Origin: CAYMUC01 sp964471865
Lineage (GTDB): Bacteria > Actinomycetota > Acidimicrobiia > Acidimicrobiales > Ilumatobacteraceae
Length of the DNA stretch: 64,000 bases
Direction: 5' to 3'
NCBI GenBank assembly: GCA_964471865.1
Contig: CAYYHU010000003.1
Location: forward strand, 1 to 64,000
A model generated the notes under the pieces. That model did no database searches. It saw only the letters and a program-made list of their open reading frames with translations, and was not told where the DNA came from. Below, one piece after another: positions 35,909-45,156 of the stretch (positions are counted from its first letter, which is position 1; every line of letters starts with the position of its first letter). The position numbers were made by a program, and so were the translations under genes.

Positions 35909-37777
35909 TCAGCCCCGGCGCTGACCGAGCCAGAGCACCGAGAGCGGGGCGAGATCGACCACGACCGAGGCCTCCTGACCCTGCCAGGGCACGGCTTCGA
36001 CCATCGGGACTCCGTAGCGCTCGCCCCCACCACCCCATTGCCGATCATCGGTGTCGACAAGAACCTCGGGTGTCGACATGAACGGAATCCCGAGGCGATA
36101 GCCCCTGCGAGCCACCGGGGTCAGATTCGCAACGCACACCACGATGTCGCGACCCTCGACACCCCAGCGGATGAACGCGAAGACCGAATGGTGCTCATCA
36201 TCGGCATCGAGCCATTGAAAGCCTCCCGGATCGTGTTCCCGCGCCCACAGCGCCGACCACTGAGACACCAGATTTCCGAGATGTCGGAACATCGACAAAT
36301 GCCCACGATGCGGCTCGTGATCCCCAAGACCCCAGTCGATCCCGTCGAGTTCGGACCATTCGCGCCAGGGTGCGAGTTCGGACCCCATGAACACCAGTAG
36401 GTCGCCAGGATGCGCAAAGGTCCACCCCCACAACGCCCGGAGGTTCGCGAACCGCTGCCAGTCGTCACCGGGCATCTTGGCGAGCAAGGAACCTTTACCG
36501 TGCACGACCTCGTCATGGCTGAGAGGCAGTACGAAGGTCTCGCTGAACCCGTAGAGCAATCCGAATGTCAACTCGCCGTGATGCCAGCGACGATGCACCG
36601 GATCGCGCGAGAAGTACCCGAGGGTGTCGTTCATCCACCCCATGTTCCATTTGTGGGTGAAGCCGAGCCCTCCCGAGTCGGCCGGTGCCGTCACCCCCGG
36701 CCAGGCCGTGGACTCTTCCGCCATCATCACCGCTCCCGGATGGCGAGCGAGAACGGTCGTGTTGATATGGCGCAACAGCGAAACCGCGTCGAGATCCTCG
36801 CGGCCTCCGTAGCGATTGGGTTCCCACTCACCAGCGTTGCGGCTGTAGTCGAGATACAGCATCGAGGCGACCGCATCGATGCGCAGCCCATCCACGTGGA
36901 ACTCGTCGAACCAGTAGTGGGCATTGGACACCAGAAACGAGCGGACCTCGTGACGGGCGTAGTTGAACACGTAGGTCCCCCAATCGGGGTGTTCCCCCCG
37001 TCGGGGATCGGCGTGTTCATACAGCGCCGTACCGTCGAAACGGCCCAGAGCCCAGGCATCTCGGGGAAAGTGCGCAGGAACCCAGTCGAGGATGACACCC
37101 AGGCCATGCGCGTGCATCACATCGACGAAATGGCGAAGATCGTCAGGGGTTCCATAGCGCGCCGAAGGCGCGTAATAGCCCGACACCTGATATCCCCACG
37201 ACCCACCGAAGGGATGCTCCGCCACAGGCATCACCTCGACGTGGGTGAACCCCAGACCGGCAACATGGCGCGCCAGACCTTCAGCGAGATCGGCGAAGGC
37301 GCGCCCCTCAGCGACGGGACGCCAGGATCCGAGATGGACCTCGTAGATCCGCATCGGGCGCTGCCCCGACGGCGACGAGTCACGCTGCTCGAGCCAGGCG
37401 GCATCCGACCACACGTGGCGCGAGGGCGCAGCGATGACGCTCGCATCCGATGGTGGACGCTCACTCTGGCGAGCCATGGGATCGGCCTTCCAGACCGCCT
37501 CTCCTGAAGCGGTGGTGATCACGTACTTGTAGTGGTCGCCGGCTCGTGCGCCTTCCATCACCCCCGCCCAGATCCCTGAAGATCCCTGGGGAACGAGGAG
37601 GTGAGCTCGAGGATCCCAGCCATTGGCGTCACTCACCACGGCCACCTCGCGGGCATTGGGAGCCCATACCGAGAAACGCACCGAGGCGGCGTCGTTCGGA
37701 ATCGCTCCGAGCACCTCCCAGAGTCGCTGATGGGTGCCCTCGTTGAACAGGTGGAGATCCGTGGACCCGAGCAGCAC
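35909..37777 (-). CDS. glgB: 1,4-alpha-glucan branching enzyme
   Basis: This 622-aa GH13 enzyme makes the alpha-1,6 branches of glycogen. The N-terminal carbohydrate module (VRFSVWAPNAREVAVVSDAN) is followed by the barrel with catalytic residues in DGLRIDAVASMLYLDY, VMMAEESTAWPGV and LSHDEVVHGKGS. The GTG at 37777 is six bases after TACGCT and gives a normal-length protein. The very long open frame upstream is antisense to the GT4 gene and was rejected. Confidence 0.95.
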   Translation of the reverse strand: MLLGSTDLHLFNEGTHQRLWEVLGAIPNDAASVRFSVWAPNAREVAVVSDANGWDPRAHLLVPQGSSGIWAGVMEGARAGDHYKYVITTASGEAVWKADPMARQSERPPSDASVIAAPSRHVWSDAAWLEQRDSSPSGQRPMRIYEVHLGSWRPVAEGRAFADLAEGLARHVAGLGFTHVEVMPVAEHPFGGSWGYQVSGYYAPSARYGTPDDLRHFVDVMHAHGLGVILDWVPAHFPRDAWALGRFDGTALYEHADPRRGEHPDWGTYVFNYARHEVRSFLVSNAHYWFDEFHVDGLRIDAVASMLYLDYSRNAGEWEPNRYGGREDLDAVSLLRHINTTVLARHPGAVMMAEESTAWPGVTAPADSGGLGFTHKWNMGWMNDTLGYFSRDPVHRRWHHGELTFGLLYGFSETFVLPLSHDEVVHGKGSLLAKMPGDDWQRFANLRALWGWTFAHPGDLLVFMGSELAPWREWSELDGIDWGLGDHEPHRGHLSMFRHLGNLVSQWSALWAREHDPGGFQWLDADDEHHSVFAFIRWGVEGRDIVVCVANLTPVARRGYRLGIPFMSTPEVLVDTDDRQWGGGGERYGVPMVEAVPWQGQEASVVVDLAPLSVLWLGQRRG

Positions 37778-37783
37778 CCCTGC

Positions 37784-37789
37784 AGCGTA
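37784..37789 (-). promoter_or_regulatory. -10 box, leaderless glgB promoter
   Basis: TACGCT on the minus strand lies six bases before the GTG of glgB. Confidence 0.55.
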
Positions 37790-37803
37790 CGGCCCCCGGC
37801 CAC

Positions 37804-37809
37804 TACGGT
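37804..37809 (+). promoter_or_regulatory. -10 box, leaderless GT4 promoter
   Basis: TACGGT lies seven bases before the GTG at 37817. It is 14 bases from the glgB box on the other strand. Confidence 0.55.
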
Positions 37810-37816
37810 GGCGAGC

Positions 37817-38962
37817 GTGCGTGTACTCATGGCCTCTTGGGAGTATCCACCGTTGGTGGTGGGAGGGATCGCGGCTCATGTCCACGGTCTGGCCACCGCG
37901 TTGGTCCGTGACGGCCACGAGGTCGTCGTGATGTCGCTGCATCATCCCGATGCCCCCGAGGACACGGTGGTGGACGGAGTCCGCGTCCTGCGAGCCCGCA
38001 CCGATCTGCCCTGGATCCCATCTGAGGACCTCGTCGCCCAGATGGCCTCGGCGAACCATCATCTGGTGAAGCTCGCCACCCGTCTGGGCTCGTGGCGCCC
38101 CGAGGTGGTCCATGCCCATGACTGGCTGGTCGCATGGGCGGGGGACGTCTTGGCGAACCTGTTCGAGGTTCCCCTCGTGGCCACGGTTCACGCCACCGAA
38201 CGTGGTCGTCACGGAGGCCATGTGCCTGCAGGCACGCCCGCAGTGGTCAACAGCGTCGAATGGTGGCTCACCTATCAGGCCCGCGAAATCATCTGCTGCT
38301 CGGCGTTCATGACCCGCGAAGTCATCAGCGGCTTCGAATTGCCACCAGAGAAGGTCCATCTCGTTCCCAACGGGGTCGATCCCGAACTCTGGGCTCCGGA
38401 TCGCACCAGGCCTCGGGAACCGATGGTGCTCGCCTGGGGGCGAGTCCAATACGAAAAGGGCTTCCAGGTTCTCGCCACGGCCATCGGCCGCCTTCGGCAA
38501 CGGGTCCCTGATATTCGCTGTGTCATCGCCGGGCGAGGCTCGTACCTGCCTGATCTCCAGATCCAGCTCGATGTCGAAGGCCTCGGGGACCTCGTACATC
38601 TCGCAGGGTTCGTCGACGATGACGAGTTGCGTCACCTTCTCGCCACCGCCGGATGTGTCGCGATTCCCTCGCTGTATGAGCCCTTTGGCATCGTGGCACT
38701 CGAGGCCATGGCGGCGGGGGCTCCCACGGTGGCAGCCCGCACCGGCGGACTGGCCGAGATCCTCGAAGGCACGGGTGCTGGCCGATTGTTCACCCCGGGA
38801 GACCCTGACGAACTCGCCGATCAGATCGAGGCCGTCTTGACCGATCCGGCGATTTCTGCCGCGATGCAACAACAAGCGGAGCGTCTCGTGCAGGAGGAAT
38901 ACTCCTGGGACGCCATCGCCAAACGGACCCTGACGGTGTACTCCACGGCCGCGGGGTCCTGA
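37817..38962 (+). CDS. GT4 glucan synthase (GlgA/GlgM-like)
   Basis: This 381-aa family 4 glycosyltransferase has ASWEYPPLVVGGIAAHVHGL at the N-terminus, HAHDW near residue 100, AWGRVQYEKGFQVL near 205 and the donor-binding EPFGIVALEAMAAGAPTVAA near 290. Between glgB and glgP it should elongate alpha-1,4-glucan or make maltose 1-phosphate, as mycobacterial GlgM does. Sequence alone does not separate these. The GTG at 37817 follows TACGGT by seven bases. Confidence 0.88.
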   Translation: MRVLMASWEYPPLVVGGIAAHVHGLATALVRDGHEVVVMSLHHPDAPEDTVVDGVRVLRARTDLPWIPSEDLVAQMASANHHLVKLATRLGSWRPEVVHAHDWLVAWAGDVLANLFEVPLVATVHATERGRHGGHVPAGTPAVVNSVEWWLTYQAREIICCSAFMTREVISGFELPPEKVHLVPNGVDPELWAPDRTRPREPMVLAWGRVQYEKGFQVLATAIGRLRQRVPDIRCVIAGRGSYLPDLQIQLDVEGLGDLVHLAGFVDDDELRHLLATAGCVAIPSLYEPFGIVALEAMAAGAPTVAARTGGLAEILEGTGAGRLFTPGDPDELADQIEAVLTDPAISAAMQQQAERLVQEEYSWDAIAKRTLTVYSTAAGS

Positions 38963-39014
38963 GGACGTCACGCGACGTTCATCAGACCGTCCTTCACGCT
39001 CGGCACCGGCCCGC

Positions 39015-39020
39015 TACCGT
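39015..39020 (+). promoter_or_regulatory. -10 box, leaderless glgP promoter
   Basis: TACCGT lies seven bases before the GTG of glgP. Confidence 0.55.
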
Positions 39021-39027
39021 CGGCGCG

Positions 39028-41505
39028 GTGCGCCCCGTCCACCGCTTTCGCGTTCGTCCCGATATCCCCGACGCTCTCACATCGCTCGAAACCCTGGCGA
39101 CCAATCTGGCCTGGACCTGGGATCGAGCCACCCGCGATCTGTTCGCTCGCCTCGATCCCGAGGCCTGGCGAACCACTCATGGCGACCCGCTTCACACCCT
39201 CGAGTTGATTCCCGTCGAACGCTGGAACGCGTTGGCGAACGATCCCGAGATCGTCGCCGAGGTGACACGGGTCGCCGACGCGCTCACGGACTCGATCACC
39301 CAGGACCGCTGGTTCCAGTCTCGCGCTGAGTCACCACTGGACCTCGTTGCGTACTTCTCCCCCGAGTTCGGTCTGTCCGAAACCTTGCCTCAGTACTCGG
39401 GAGGTTTGGGAATTCTGGCTGGCGACCATCTCAAAGCCGCGAGTGACCTCGGGATCCCGCTGGTGGGAATCGGTCTGCTCTACGCCGAGGGATATTTCCG
39501 TCAACGCCTCGATCCCGATGGCTGGCAGGTCGAACGGTTCCCCCGTCTCGACCCCGCTGGGCTACCGGTGACCGATACCGGTCATCAGGTCCGAGTGGAT
39601 CTCGCCGGGGAACCTCTCAGTGTTCGGATCTGGCGAGCCGATGTAGGACGGGTGCATCTGTATCTGCTCGACACCGATGTCGAGGGCAACAGTCCCGGAG
39701 CTCGCGCGGTGACCGATCGCCTCTACGGCGGAGATACCGAACATCGATTGCGTCAAGAGATCGTCCTGGGTGTCGGAGGGGTGCGGGCCCTTCGCTCCCT
39801 GGGTCTCAACGCCCGGGTCATGCACTCCAACGAAGGCCACGCCGGCTTCGCGGCCCTGGAGCGGATCCGTGAGTACGTCGCTGGTGGTCTCGGTTTCGGT
39901 GATGCCGTCGAAGCCGTCCGGGCCGGTGGCGTGTTCACGACTCACACCCCGGTACCCGCGGGAATCGACCGCTTTCCCGCCGAGATGATCTCGCGCTACT
40001 TCGGAGCCTTCGCTCAAAGCCTCGGGATCGATATCGATGAACTTCTCGCCATCGGCCGCCGAGAGGACGAAGACGACGATCGCTTCAACATGGCCGTGAT
40101 GGGTCTGCGGCTCAACGCCCGGTCGAACGGGGTCGCGCAACTCCATGGCGATGTGTCACGAGAGATGTTCCGAGGTCTGTGGCCCGATGTCGCGGTCGAA
40201 GAAGTACCCATCGATGCGATCACCAACGGCGTCCACGCGCGGACCTGGGTATCGGGGCCGGTCGAGGATCTGATGCGGCGACATGTCCATCCCGTGTGGG
40301 ACGGAGCTGACGCAGCCACCTGGGCTGCGGCGCGACACATCCCCGGAACCGAGATCGCCGATGTGCGCTCCCAGGGCCGCCGCGAACTCGTCGAGTTCGT
40401 CCGGGGGCGAATGGGCGAGGACGTGCTCGACCCCGATGCGCTCACCATCGGATTCGCGCGCCGGTTCGCCACCTACAAGCGTGCGACATTGTTGCTGTCG
40501 CATCCGGACCGACTCCGAGCGCTGCTCACCGATCCTGAGCGTCCGGTGCAGATGGTCTTTGCGGGTAAGGCCCACCCCGCCGATCAGCCGGGAAAGGAGA
40601 TGATCCGCGATATCGAGCGTTTCGCCCGGCAACTGGATCTGCGTCACCGTTTCGTCTTTCTTCCCGACTACGACATGGCCATCGCACGAGCGATGTATCA
40701 CGGATGCGATGTCTGGTTGAACAATCCCCGCCGACCTCTCGAGGCCTGCGGAACCTCGGGGATGAAGGCCGCTCTCAACGGATGTCTGAACCTGTCGATC
40801 CTCGACGGTTGGTGGGACGAGTGCTACGACGGCGCCAACGGATGGGCGATTCCATCCGCCGATGACGATCCCGATGGGAATCGACGTGACGAACGCGAAG
40901 CTCTGGCGCTGTTCGGTCTGCTCGAAAACGACGTCGTTCCTTCGTTCTACGACCGCGACGACACCGGGGTGTCGGAGTCCTGGACCGAGCGCATCCGCCA
41001 CGCCTGGAGCACTCTGGGACCCTTCGTGACGGCCTCGCGGATGGTGCGTGACTACGTCACTCGTCTCTACGAACCCGCAGCCGCAGCAGACCGGATCCTC
41101 ACCGCGGACTCTGCCGGCGCCGCCGCGGACCTGGCGGCATGGAAGCAGCGAGTGGCCCTCGCGTGGCCCGGGGTTCGCATCATTCACGTCGATCCACTAC
41201 CCGGGCGCGAACTCGCCGTTGGCGAAACGGTCACCTTGCGGTGCTCGGTCGATCTCGGTGGGCTGTCGACAGGCGATGTCGTCCTCGAAGCGTTACATGG
41301 CCGTTTGGACACCGAGGGCGAGATCGCAGGAACTCCGGCCGTCACTCGCCTTCACCCCGAGCGTGCCGGTGACGACGCGATCGCAGTGTTCGCCGGCGAG
41401 GTCCGGATTCATACCGCCGGCGCTCACGGCATCGCATTGCGTCTGCGAGGAGATCATCCGCTTCTCGCCTCGCCTTTCGAACTCGGACGCGTGCGATGGG
41501 CGTGA
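39028..41505 (+). CDS. glgP: Alpha-glucan phosphorylase
   Basis: This 825-aa GT35 enzyme releases glucose 1-phosphate from glycogen. It belongs to the short, non-classical branch: EFGLSETLPQYSGGLGILAG near residue 113 and the PLP-lysine region PLEACGTSGMKAALNG near 570. The N-terminus carries the DUF3417-like helical segment (TNLAWTWDRATRDLFARLD). The last 120 residues are an extra beta-rich domain. The start is fixed by the TACCGT box. Confidence 0.94.
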   Translation: MRPVHRFRVRPDIPDALTSLETLATNLAWTWDRATRDLFARLDPEAWRTTHGDPLHTLELIPVERWNALANDPEIVAEVTRVADALTDSITQDRWFQSRAESPLDLVAYFSPEFGLSETLPQYSGGLGILAGDHLKAASDLGIPLVGIGLLYAEGYFRQRLDPDGWQVERFPRLDPAGLPVTDTGHQVRVDLAGEPLSVRIWRADVGRVHLYLLDTDVEGNSPGARAVTDRLYGGDTEHRLRQEIVLGVGGVRALRSLGLNARVMHSNEGHAGFAALERIREYVAGGLGFGDAVEAVRAGGVFTTHTPVPAGIDRFPAEMISRYFGAFAQSLGIDIDELLAIGRREDEDDDRFNMAVMGLRLNARSNGVAQLHGDVSREMFRGLWPDVAVEEVPIDAITNGVHARTWVSGPVEDLMRRHVHPVWDGADAATWAAARHIPGTEIADVRSQGRRELVEFVRGRMGEDVLDPDALTIGFARRFATYKRATLLLSHPDRLRALLTDPERPVQMVFAGKAHPADQPGKEMIRDIERFARQLDLRHRFVFLPDYDMAIARAMYHGCDVWLNNPRRPLEACGTSGMKAALNGCLNLSILDGWWDECYDGANGWAIPSADDDPDGNRRDEREALALFGLLENDVVPSFYDRDDTGVSESWTERIRHAWSTLGPFVTASRMVRDYVTRLYEPAAAADRILTADSAGAAADLAAWKQRVALAWPGVRIIHVDPLPGRELAVGETVTLRCSVDLGGLSTGDVVLEALHGRLDTEGEIAGTPAVTRLHPERAGDDAIAVFAGEVRIHTAGAHGIALRLRGDHPLLASPFELGRVRWA

Positions 41506-41671
41506 TGACACTCTGATGACTCGACGCCCACGAATACCGCCCATGACATGGTTTTGTATGCCGGGTTCTTAAAACTTGCTTTCGATTACATGCTTTAGGC
41601 ATCATGGTTGAGCGGCGTGCGCCGCCCGCCCGTCGGAGTCACCCCGACTCCCCTGATGCCAAGGAGACATG
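41506..41671. other. AT-rich leader region upstream of icd
   Basis: This interval holds no gene. It contains an unusually AT-rich block (41550-41605) for this genome, which could hold a promoter with TTGTAT or TTGCTT as -35. A small hairpin GCGGCGTGCGCCGC follows, and AAGGAG at 41661-41666 is the ribosome binding site of icd. No known riboswitch pattern was recognised. Confidence 0.4.
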
Positions 41672-43123
41672 ATGTCGAACGAGTCCGCCCCGCCCACCCC
41701 GATCACCGTCGCCCGAGGCGATGGCATCGGCCCCGAGATCATGGATGCGACCCTGCGTATCCTCGAGGCCGCAGGCGCCCGCCTCGACATCGAAGAGATC
41801 GCGATCGGCGAGAGCGTCTACGCACAGGGCAATCCTGCGGGGATCGAACCGGGTGCACTCGAGTCGCTGCGGCGCACCGGAGTCTTTCTCAAGGCTCCCA
41901 TCACGACCCCCCAAGGCGGAGGCTTCAAGAGCCTCAATGTGACCGTTCGCAAGACCTTGGGACTCTTCGCGAACGTCCGGCCCTGTCCGGCCTATGCCCC
42001 GTTCATTCCCACCAAGCACCCGGGGATGGATGTGGTGATCATTCGCGAAAACGAAGAAGACCTCTACGCCGGCATCGAACACCGTCAGACCGATGAGGTC
42101 ATGCAGTGTCTCAAGTTGATCACCAGGCCCGGATGTGAACGCATCGCCCGGTATGCCTTCGAATACGCCCAGGCCTACGGACGCTCCAAGGTGACGGCCT
42201 TCACCAAGGACAACATCATGAAGATGACCGATGGTCTGTTCCATGCGGTCGCCGAAGAGGTCGCAGCCGACTACCCCGATATCGAGTTCGAGCATTGGAT
42301 CGTCGACATCGGCGCTGCGAAACTCGCCGATCGTCCCGGCGACTTCGATGTGGTTCTGCTGCCGAATCTCTACGGTGACATCCTCTCGGATGTGGCCGCG
42401 GAGATCGCCGGATCGGTCGGACTCGCCGGAAGCGCCAACATCGGACCCACGGCTTCCATGTTCGAAGCCATTCACGGCTCCGCTCCCCGCCGGGCCGGTC
42501 AAGATGTCGCCAACCCGTCGGGACTGTTGCTCGGAGCAGTCCAGATGCTGGTCCACATCGGCCAAGGAGACGTCGCGACCGCGGTGCACAACGCCTGGCT
42601 CGCCACGATCGAGGACGGCATCCACACCTACGACGTGTACGACCCGGCGACAAGTCAGAAAAAGGTCGGAACCTCAGCTTTCGCCGATGCCGTCATCGAA
42701 CATCTGGGTTCATCGCCGACGCGTCTGTCGCCGGTCCGATACGCCCAGGCCCCCTCGATCGACGTGACCCTGAGCGAGCGGCCACGAGCGGTGAAAGCCC
42801 AGGTCGGCCTGGATGTGTTCCTCGATATGCCCGGGATCTCCCCCGCCGATCTCGGAGGTCGCCTCGAGACCTTGGCCGGCCCCGAATTCACCCTCGAGAT
42901 GGTCTCGAATCGCGGCCAGAAGGTGTATCCGGGTGGAGCCCCCGAGACGCTGTGTGTCGATCATTGGCGGTGTCGCTTCACCGCGGTGGGCGCCACCACC
43001 AACAGCGCCGAGGCGGTGACGTTGTTGTCCCGTCTCGGCGAGGCCGGATTCCCCTTCATCAAGACCGAGGGCCTGTTCACCTTCGATGGTGAACCCGGAT
43101 TCAGCCGGGGTCAGGGACAATGA
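41672..43123 (+). CDS. icd: Isocitrate dehydrogenase (alphaproteobacterial-type, long form)
   Basis: This 483-aa enzyme oxidises isocitrate to 2-oxoglutarate in the citric acid cycle. The family motifs are ARGDGIGPEIMDATLRIL at the N-terminus, IIRENEEDLYAGIEHRQTDE near 120 and LPNLYGDILSDVAAEIAGSV near 226. The C-terminal 140 residues form an additional domain as in the long bacterial ICDH subclass. The ATG at 41672 has AAGGAG five bases upstream; the adjacent ATG at 41669 is too close. It is one of few genes here with a strong ribosome binding site. Confidence 0.92.
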   Translation: MSNESAPPTPITVARGDGIGPEIMDATLRILEAAGARLDIEEIAIGESVYAQGNPAGIEPGALESLRRTGVFLKAPITTPQGGGFKSLNVTVRKTLGLFANVRPCPAYAPFIPTKHPGMDVVIIRENEEDLYAGIEHRQTDEVMQCLKLITRPGCERIARYAFEYAQAYGRSKVTAFTKDNIMKMTDGLFHAVAEEVAADYPDIEFEHWIVDIGAAKLADRPGDFDVVLLPNLYGDILSDVAAEIAGSVGLAGSANIGPTASMFEAIHGSAPRRAGQDVANPSGLLLGAVQMLVHIGQGDVATAVHNAWLATIEDGIHTYDVYDPATSQKKVGTSAFADAVIEHLGSSPTRLSPVRYAQAPSIDVTLSERPRAVKAQVGLDVFLDMPGISPADLGGRLETLAGPEFTLEMVSNRGQKVYPGGAPETLCVDHWRCRFTAVGATTNSAEAVTLLSRLGEAGFPFIKTEGLFTFDGEPGFSRGQGQ

Positions 43124-43455
43124 CGCTGGGACGCACCACCCCGGCGGTGACCTTGACCGCTGTCTGTCTCGACGATGATGTGCGGTGCTTTTGCTCTCGG
43201 GTCGAACGAGCTGTCGGCCCTCATGGTTTCGAACTCGTGCGGGCCTTCGCCATCGCGCGCCAGGCCTGGCCTGCGGATGTGGGATCGGTCACGGGAACGG
43301 CGACTCTGGTCCATTGCGAGTTCGCTCCGACCCAGCATCACCCCAGCGTCGATGGCGATGATGACCACGAGCGGTTGCTCTCCGCTCTCGGATTCGTCGA
43401 GATCTTCGGAGTGACCCGGTCCGATATCCCCTCCCCGGTCCCCTGGAGACCATGA
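43120..43455 (+). CDS. Small protein of unknown function
   Basis: This 111-aa soluble protein was not recognised. It has two Cys in VRCFCSRVERAV near residue 22 and an acidic loop DGDDDHERLL near 78. The ATG overlaps the icd stop and the stop overlaps the next gene, so it is translated with both. Its coupling to icd hints at a metabolic accessory role, but nothing in the sequence shows it. Confidence 0.65.
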   Translation: MTLGRTTPAVTLTAVCLDDDVRCFCSRVERAVGPHGFELVRAFAIARQAWPADVGSVTGTATLVHCEFAPTQHHPSVDGDDDHERLLSALGFVEIFGVTRSDIPSPVPWRP

Positions 43456-44303
43456 CCTCAGACCATCCGTACCGGGAGCGATGGGCGGTCCTGGCCACCC
43501 GCCATGGCAAAGGACCCCTCATCGCCCCGGTCATGGAGTCCAGGATCGGACTCTCCGTGGTCGAGGAAGCCGTCGACACCGACTCACTGGGCACCTTCTC
43601 CGGTGAGATCGAACGCGTCGGCAGTCCCCTCGAGACCGCGATCGCCAAAGCCCATCTCGCCATCGAGGCCACCGGTTCACCACTGGCGTTGGCCTCAGAA
43701 GGTTCGATCGGTCCAGATCATGATCTCGCCGGCCTGATCGTGGACATCGAACTGATCGTTCTGATCGACACCGAGCGCAACATCGTCATTACGCAGAGTG
43801 CCTCGAGTCTGGATCTCATCGTGGTCCATGAACACGTCACCTCGTCGGATCCCCTCGATGATCTCGGAGCTCGTGCCGATCTCGGCCGACATCACCTGAT
43901 CGTTCGGACCCCTCAGCGTCGTGACCTCCCCCCGATCAAGGGCATCGCGACTCTGGATGGACTGAGAGCTGCGATTCAGACCCACGAACGGGTCAACGAT
44001 GGCGAAGCCGTCATCGCCGAAACCGATCTTCGAGCCCACCTGTGTCCTCGCCGCCAGGTCGTGATCCGCTCGGCGGCGCAGCGCCTCGCCGAGCGGGTGG
44101 CGACGCTATGTGTCCACTGTTCGGCCCCCGGCTGGGGTGAGATCGCCATACACCGGGGGGCGCCGTGCCGACTCTGCGCTCGGCCCACCGCGGTGATCGC
44201 ACGGCGCGAGTACGGATGTGTTTCCTGTGAGCATCGCGAGTTCCACGACACCGCTCCACCAGGAGGCGCTGATCCATCGAGGTGCCCGTACTGCAACCCG
44301 TGA
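43452..44303 (+). CDS. DUF6671-like protein with C-terminal Cys pairs
   Basis: This 283-aa protein starts with a region resembling DUF6671 (ATRHGKGPLIAPVMESRIGL, DSLGTFSGEIERVGSPLETA, ALASEGSIGPDHD). The last 70 residues carry four Cys-x2-Cys pairs (CVHC, CRLC, CVSC, CPYC), which suits two zinc ribbons. The function of the family is unknown. It is coupled by ATGA to the preceding orphan gene. Nucleic-acid or protein binding through the ribbons is an inference. Confidence 0.7.
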   Translation: MTSDHPYRERWAVLATRHGKGPLIAPVMESRIGLSVVEEAVDTDSLGTFSGEIERVGSPLETAIAKAHLAIEATGSPLALASEGSIGPDHDLAGLIVDIELIVLIDTERNIVITQSASSLDLIVVHEHVTSSDPLDDLGARADLGRHHLIVRTPQRRDLPPIKGIATLDGLRAAIQTHERVNDGEAVIAETDLRAHLCPRRQVVIRSAAQRLAERVATLCVHCSAPGWGEIAIHRGAPCRLCARPTAVIARREYGCVSCEHREFHDTAPPGGADPSRCPYCNP

Positions 44304-44333
44304 CCGAGATCTGAGACCCCGATCCGATGAGTT

Positions 44334-45107
44334 CTATCGACCCGTGAAGTGAGCCTTTCCGGGTCCGTGTTCGAGGAAACTCGCCACACCGATCTGGGAG
44401 TCCTCGGTATGGAAGACCTCCTCGAACAATTCGCGCTCACGAGCGAGACCGTCTGCGATCGTCCCATCGAGACCCCGGTCGACAGCCTGTTTGATCATGC
44501 GCTGGGCCACGACCGCCCCCGAGGCCACCGTCGCCGCCAGGCTCAAAGCCCGCTCGTGCACGGCCTCGGGTTCGACGACCTCATCGACGAGCCCCATGGC
44601 CAAGGCTTCCTCAGCCGCCACCTGACGACCAGTGATCATCATCTCTTTGGCCCGTGACGCCCCCACGACCCGGGGAAGACGTTGTGTTCCGCCACCTCCA
44701 GGGATGATTCCGAGCAACACCTCGGGCTGTCCCAGAACTGCACGACGCGACGCGATCCGGTAGTCGCAGGCCAAGGCCAACTCGCATCCTCCCCCCAGTG
44801 CGAACCCGCCGATCGCTGCGATCACGAAACGGGGAATCGCAGCCACGGCATCGAGTGCGAGATGAAAGGCACCTCCGATTCGACGCGCCTCACTGGGACC
44901 GGAGAACTCGGTGATGTCGGCACCTGCTGCAAAAATTCGCTCGCCACCCGTCACCACGACAGCGCCCGGGGGATCATCGGTCAGTTCGAACGCGGCCCGG
45001 TGAAGATCCGCCAACACCGCACTCGACAAAGCGTTCACCTTGCCGTTTGCCAGGGTCACCACGGCGACCCCGTCGTCTCGACGTTCCACGTGGACCAGTT
45101 CGCTCAT
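44334..45107 (-). CDS. Enoyl-CoA hydratase/isomerase
   Basis: This 257-aa crotonase-fold enzyme has the oxyanion-hole segments FAAGADITEF near residue 60 and ALGGGCELALACDYRIAS near 103, and the catalytic Glu region GQPEVLLGIIPGGGGTQRL near 125. Length is standard. The ATG is seven bases after TACCGT. It probably acts in beta-oxidation; its acyl-CoA substrate is not visible. Confidence 0.92.
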   Translation of the reverse strand: MSELVHVERRDDGVAVVTLANGKVNALSSAVLADLHRAAFELTDDPPGAVVVTGGERIFAAGADITEFSGPSEARRIGGAFHLALDAVAAIPRFVIAAIGGFALGGGCELALACDYRIASRRAVLGQPEVLLGIIPGGGGTQRLPRVVGASRAKEMMITGRQVAAEEALAMGLVDEVVEPEAVHERALSLAATVASGAVVAQRMIKQAVDRGLDGTIADGLARERELFEEVFHTEDSQIGVASFLEHGPGKAHFTGR

Positions 45108-45114
45108 GGCGTCG

Positions 45115-45120
45115 ACGGTA
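45115..45120 (-). promoter_or_regulatory. -10 box, leaderless enoyl-CoA hydratase promoter
   Basis: TACCGT on the minus strand lies seven bases before the ATG at 45107. Confidence 0.55.
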
Positions 45121-45139
45121 CCCCAGGCACCCGGGACCG

Positions 45140-45153
45140 GACCCGATCGGGTC
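45140..45153. promoter_or_regulatory. 14-bp palindrome, candidate operator
   Basis: GACCCGATCGGGTC is a perfect palindrome covering the -35 position of the enoyl-CoA hydratase promoter. It has the same GATC centre as the palindrome at 28665. Confidence 0.4.
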
Positions 45154-45156
45154 GAG

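Noticed and set aside
37778..38971. A long N-terminal extension of glgB (about 400 codons)
   Set aside because: It is antisense to the GT4 glucan synthase, and a leaderless GTG with a -10 box sits at 37777.
41506..41671. The icd leader considered as a riboswitch or small RNA
   Set aside because: Only two short hairpins were found and no known riboswitch core; kept as a leader of interest only.
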